A stretch of DNA of 7,421 nt from Desulfocurvus sp. Its GTDB lineage: Bacteria > Desulfobacterota > Desulfovibrionia > Desulfovibrionales > Desulfovibrionaceae. The notes beneath the pieces are model-generated. The model searched no databases. It was not told the DNA's origin and saw only the letters and a list, made by a program, of their open reading frames with translations. The stretch lies in assembly GCF_023230885.1 (NCBI RefSeq), contig NZ_JALNWM010000178.1:1-7421 (forward strand), written 5' to 3'. The translations under genes were made by a program, and so were the position numbers. The stretch's first letter is position 1. Each line of letters opens with the position of its first letter. This document shows, piece after piece, positions 6,420 through 7,421 of this stretch.

Positions 6420-7421
6420 ATGCACCGCAGCGATCTCATCCCCGGCGCCCTGGCCCTGCCCGTCGCGCTTTGCGCCCTGGTCCTGGCCGCCCTGGCGGGC
6501 ACCGCCCCCGCCCCGGCAACAATGCCAAATATGCAAAACGGAATCGCGATCCAGTCCGCCTGGGCCATGCCCCTGGCCCTGCTGACCCTGGGCGCGGCCC
6601 TGGCCGCCGGGGCCGTCGGCTGCGCCCTGGCCGCCCGGCGCCGCCGGGCCGGGGAGGCCCTGCTGGCCCGGGCGAAGGCCCTGCTGGACGGCCAGGACGC
6701 CGCCGACCCCGGGGATGACAATTCCGTACGTCCGGACTCCGGTGATCATGCCATTTTTGTCAGCATCCGCCGGGTCAACCGGGAGCGCGGCGAGCTGCGG
6801 GCCCGGGTGCGGACCCTGGAGGCCGCCCTGGAGGCCGGAGCCGCCCGCGCCCGGGACGGCGCCCGGCGCGCCGAGGCATCGCGCTGCCAGAGCCTGCGCA
6901 ACGCCGCCGCCACCCTGGGCGCGGCCATCGCCGACATCAACAGCAGCGCCGGGGAGCTGGAGTCCGCCGCCCGGAACGCGACCCGGGGCGCCCAGGAGCA
7001 GCGCGCCCTGGCCGCCGAGACCGCCGCGGCCATGAGCCAGATGAACGCCGCGGCGAACCAGGTGGCCGAGGGCGCCGAGGCCGCCGCCCGGGCGGCGGCC
7101 GGATCCCAGGAGCAGGCCCGCGCCGGGGCGGGCGCCGTGGAGCGGACCGTGGCCGCCATCCAGGCGGCCCGGACGCGCACCGCCGAGCTGGGCGCCGTGG
7201 TCCAGGGCCTGGGCGCCCAGGCCGAGAACATCGGGCAGATCATCGGGGTCATCAACGACATCGCCGACCAGACCAACCTGCTGGCGCTGAACGCGGCCAT
7301 CGAGGCCGCCCGAGCGGGCGACGCGGGCCGGGGCGTCGCCGTTGTGGCCGACGAGGTGCGCAAGCTGGCTGAGAAGACCATGAACGCCACCAGCGAGGTC
7401 GGCGCCCAGATCGAGGCCATC
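6420..7421 (+). CDS. Methyl-accepting chemotaxis protein, 5' part (cut by window edge)
   Basis: 334 codons are visible with no stop; the gene continues past the window. AGGAG (6409-6413) lies 6 bases before the ATG. Residues 8-30 and 48-71 are membrane helices joined by a periplasmic loop of only about 17 residues, so no Cache, four-helix or other sensor domain is outside. RRRR (73-76) marks the cytoplasmic side; a short helix (77-90), a polar linker (91-115) and a coiled coil (118-157) follow, without a clear HAMP domain. The signalling domain runs from about 160. E231/Q232 fit the methylation-site consensus. The hairpin tip (IADQTNLLALNAAIEAARAG, then DAGRGVAVVADEVRKL) includes R298 and D301. 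V306 replaces the nearly invariant tip phenylalanine. It should signal to CheA/CheW at the membrane. It is divergent from the kinase operon. Confidence 0.9.
   Translation, partial: MHRSDLIPGALALPVALCALVLAALAGTAPAPATMPNMQNGIAIQSAWAMPLALLTLGAALAAGAVGCALAARRRRAGEALLARAKALLDGQDAADPGDDNSVRPDSGDHAIFVSIRRVNRERGELRARVRTLEAALEAGAARARDGARRAEASRCQSLRNAAATLGAAIADINSSAGELESAARNATRGAQEQRALAAETAAAMSQMNAAANQVAEGAEAAARAAAGSQEQARAGAGAVERTVAAIQAARTRTAELGAVVQGLGAQAENIGQIIGVINDIADQTNLLALNAAIEAARAGDAGRGVAVVADEVRKLAEKTMNATSEVGAQIEAI

Noticed and set aside
2299..6585. A 1428-residue open frame on the plus strand opposite the large kinase
   Set aside because: It is antisense to a protein with recognisable PAS, GAF and kinase motifs. 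Its own translation is a Gly/Ala/His/Gln-rich string with no domain, as expected opposite a very GC-rich gene. Length alone is not evidence here.
6746..7420. A minus-strand open frame opposite the chemoreceptor
   Set aside because: The plus strand encodes an unmistakable chemoreceptor hairpin with start, ribosome site and promoter. The opposite frame is an Ala/Ser/Arg-rich shadow.

Overview
The window is extremely GC-rich DNA with dense coding on both strands. It holds a signal-transduction locus of a free-living, motile Gram-negative bacterium. The methyl-accepting hairpin ending (residues KLAEKTMNAT), the many-PAS/GAF HisKA_2 kinase, the kinase-output response regulator and a candidate sigma-54 promoter together resemble a high-GC Desulfovibrionales genome. 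That assignment is an impression from protein style, not a proof.

Layout. Bases 1-340 carry no convincing gene. They hold a C-rich stretch with degenerate 37-39 bp direct repeats, then a well-formed sigma-70-type promoter and an imperfect palindrome just before gene 1. Gene 1 (341-1063, +) is a TrmB-family winged-helix regulator. A 186-bp convergent gap (1064-1249) with a weak terminator-like hairpin separates it from a two-gene minus-strand operon. In transcription order the operon is a 1311-residue soluble sensor kinase (6213-2278; six PAS and two GAF domains, HisKA_2/HATPase; TTG start), then a 343-residue protein with a receiver domain fused to its own HisKA_2/HATPase kinase (2281-1250). 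The two reading frames overlap by ATGA, and a strong Shine-Dalgarno lies inside the end of the first gene. A 206-bp divergent region (6214-6419) contains a perfect 10-bp inverted repeat, a G-quadruplex-compatible run and a close match to a sigma-54 promoter. It leads to the 5' part of a methyl-accepting chemotaxis protein (6420 to the window end, +), cut by the window edge.

Working together (inference). The large cytoplasmic kinase probably integrates several intracellular signals and passes phosphate to the receiver of its translationally coupled partner. The partner's output is itself a kinase, so the pair looks like a two-step cascade whose final target lies elsewhere. The divergent chemoreceptor has two membrane helices, almost no periplasmic domain, and a valine at the normally invariant hairpin-tip phenylalanine. 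It could be a chemosensory outlet for the same signal, but only gene proximity supports this. The TrmB gene is separately transcribed and probably autoregulated through the palindrome over its promoter.
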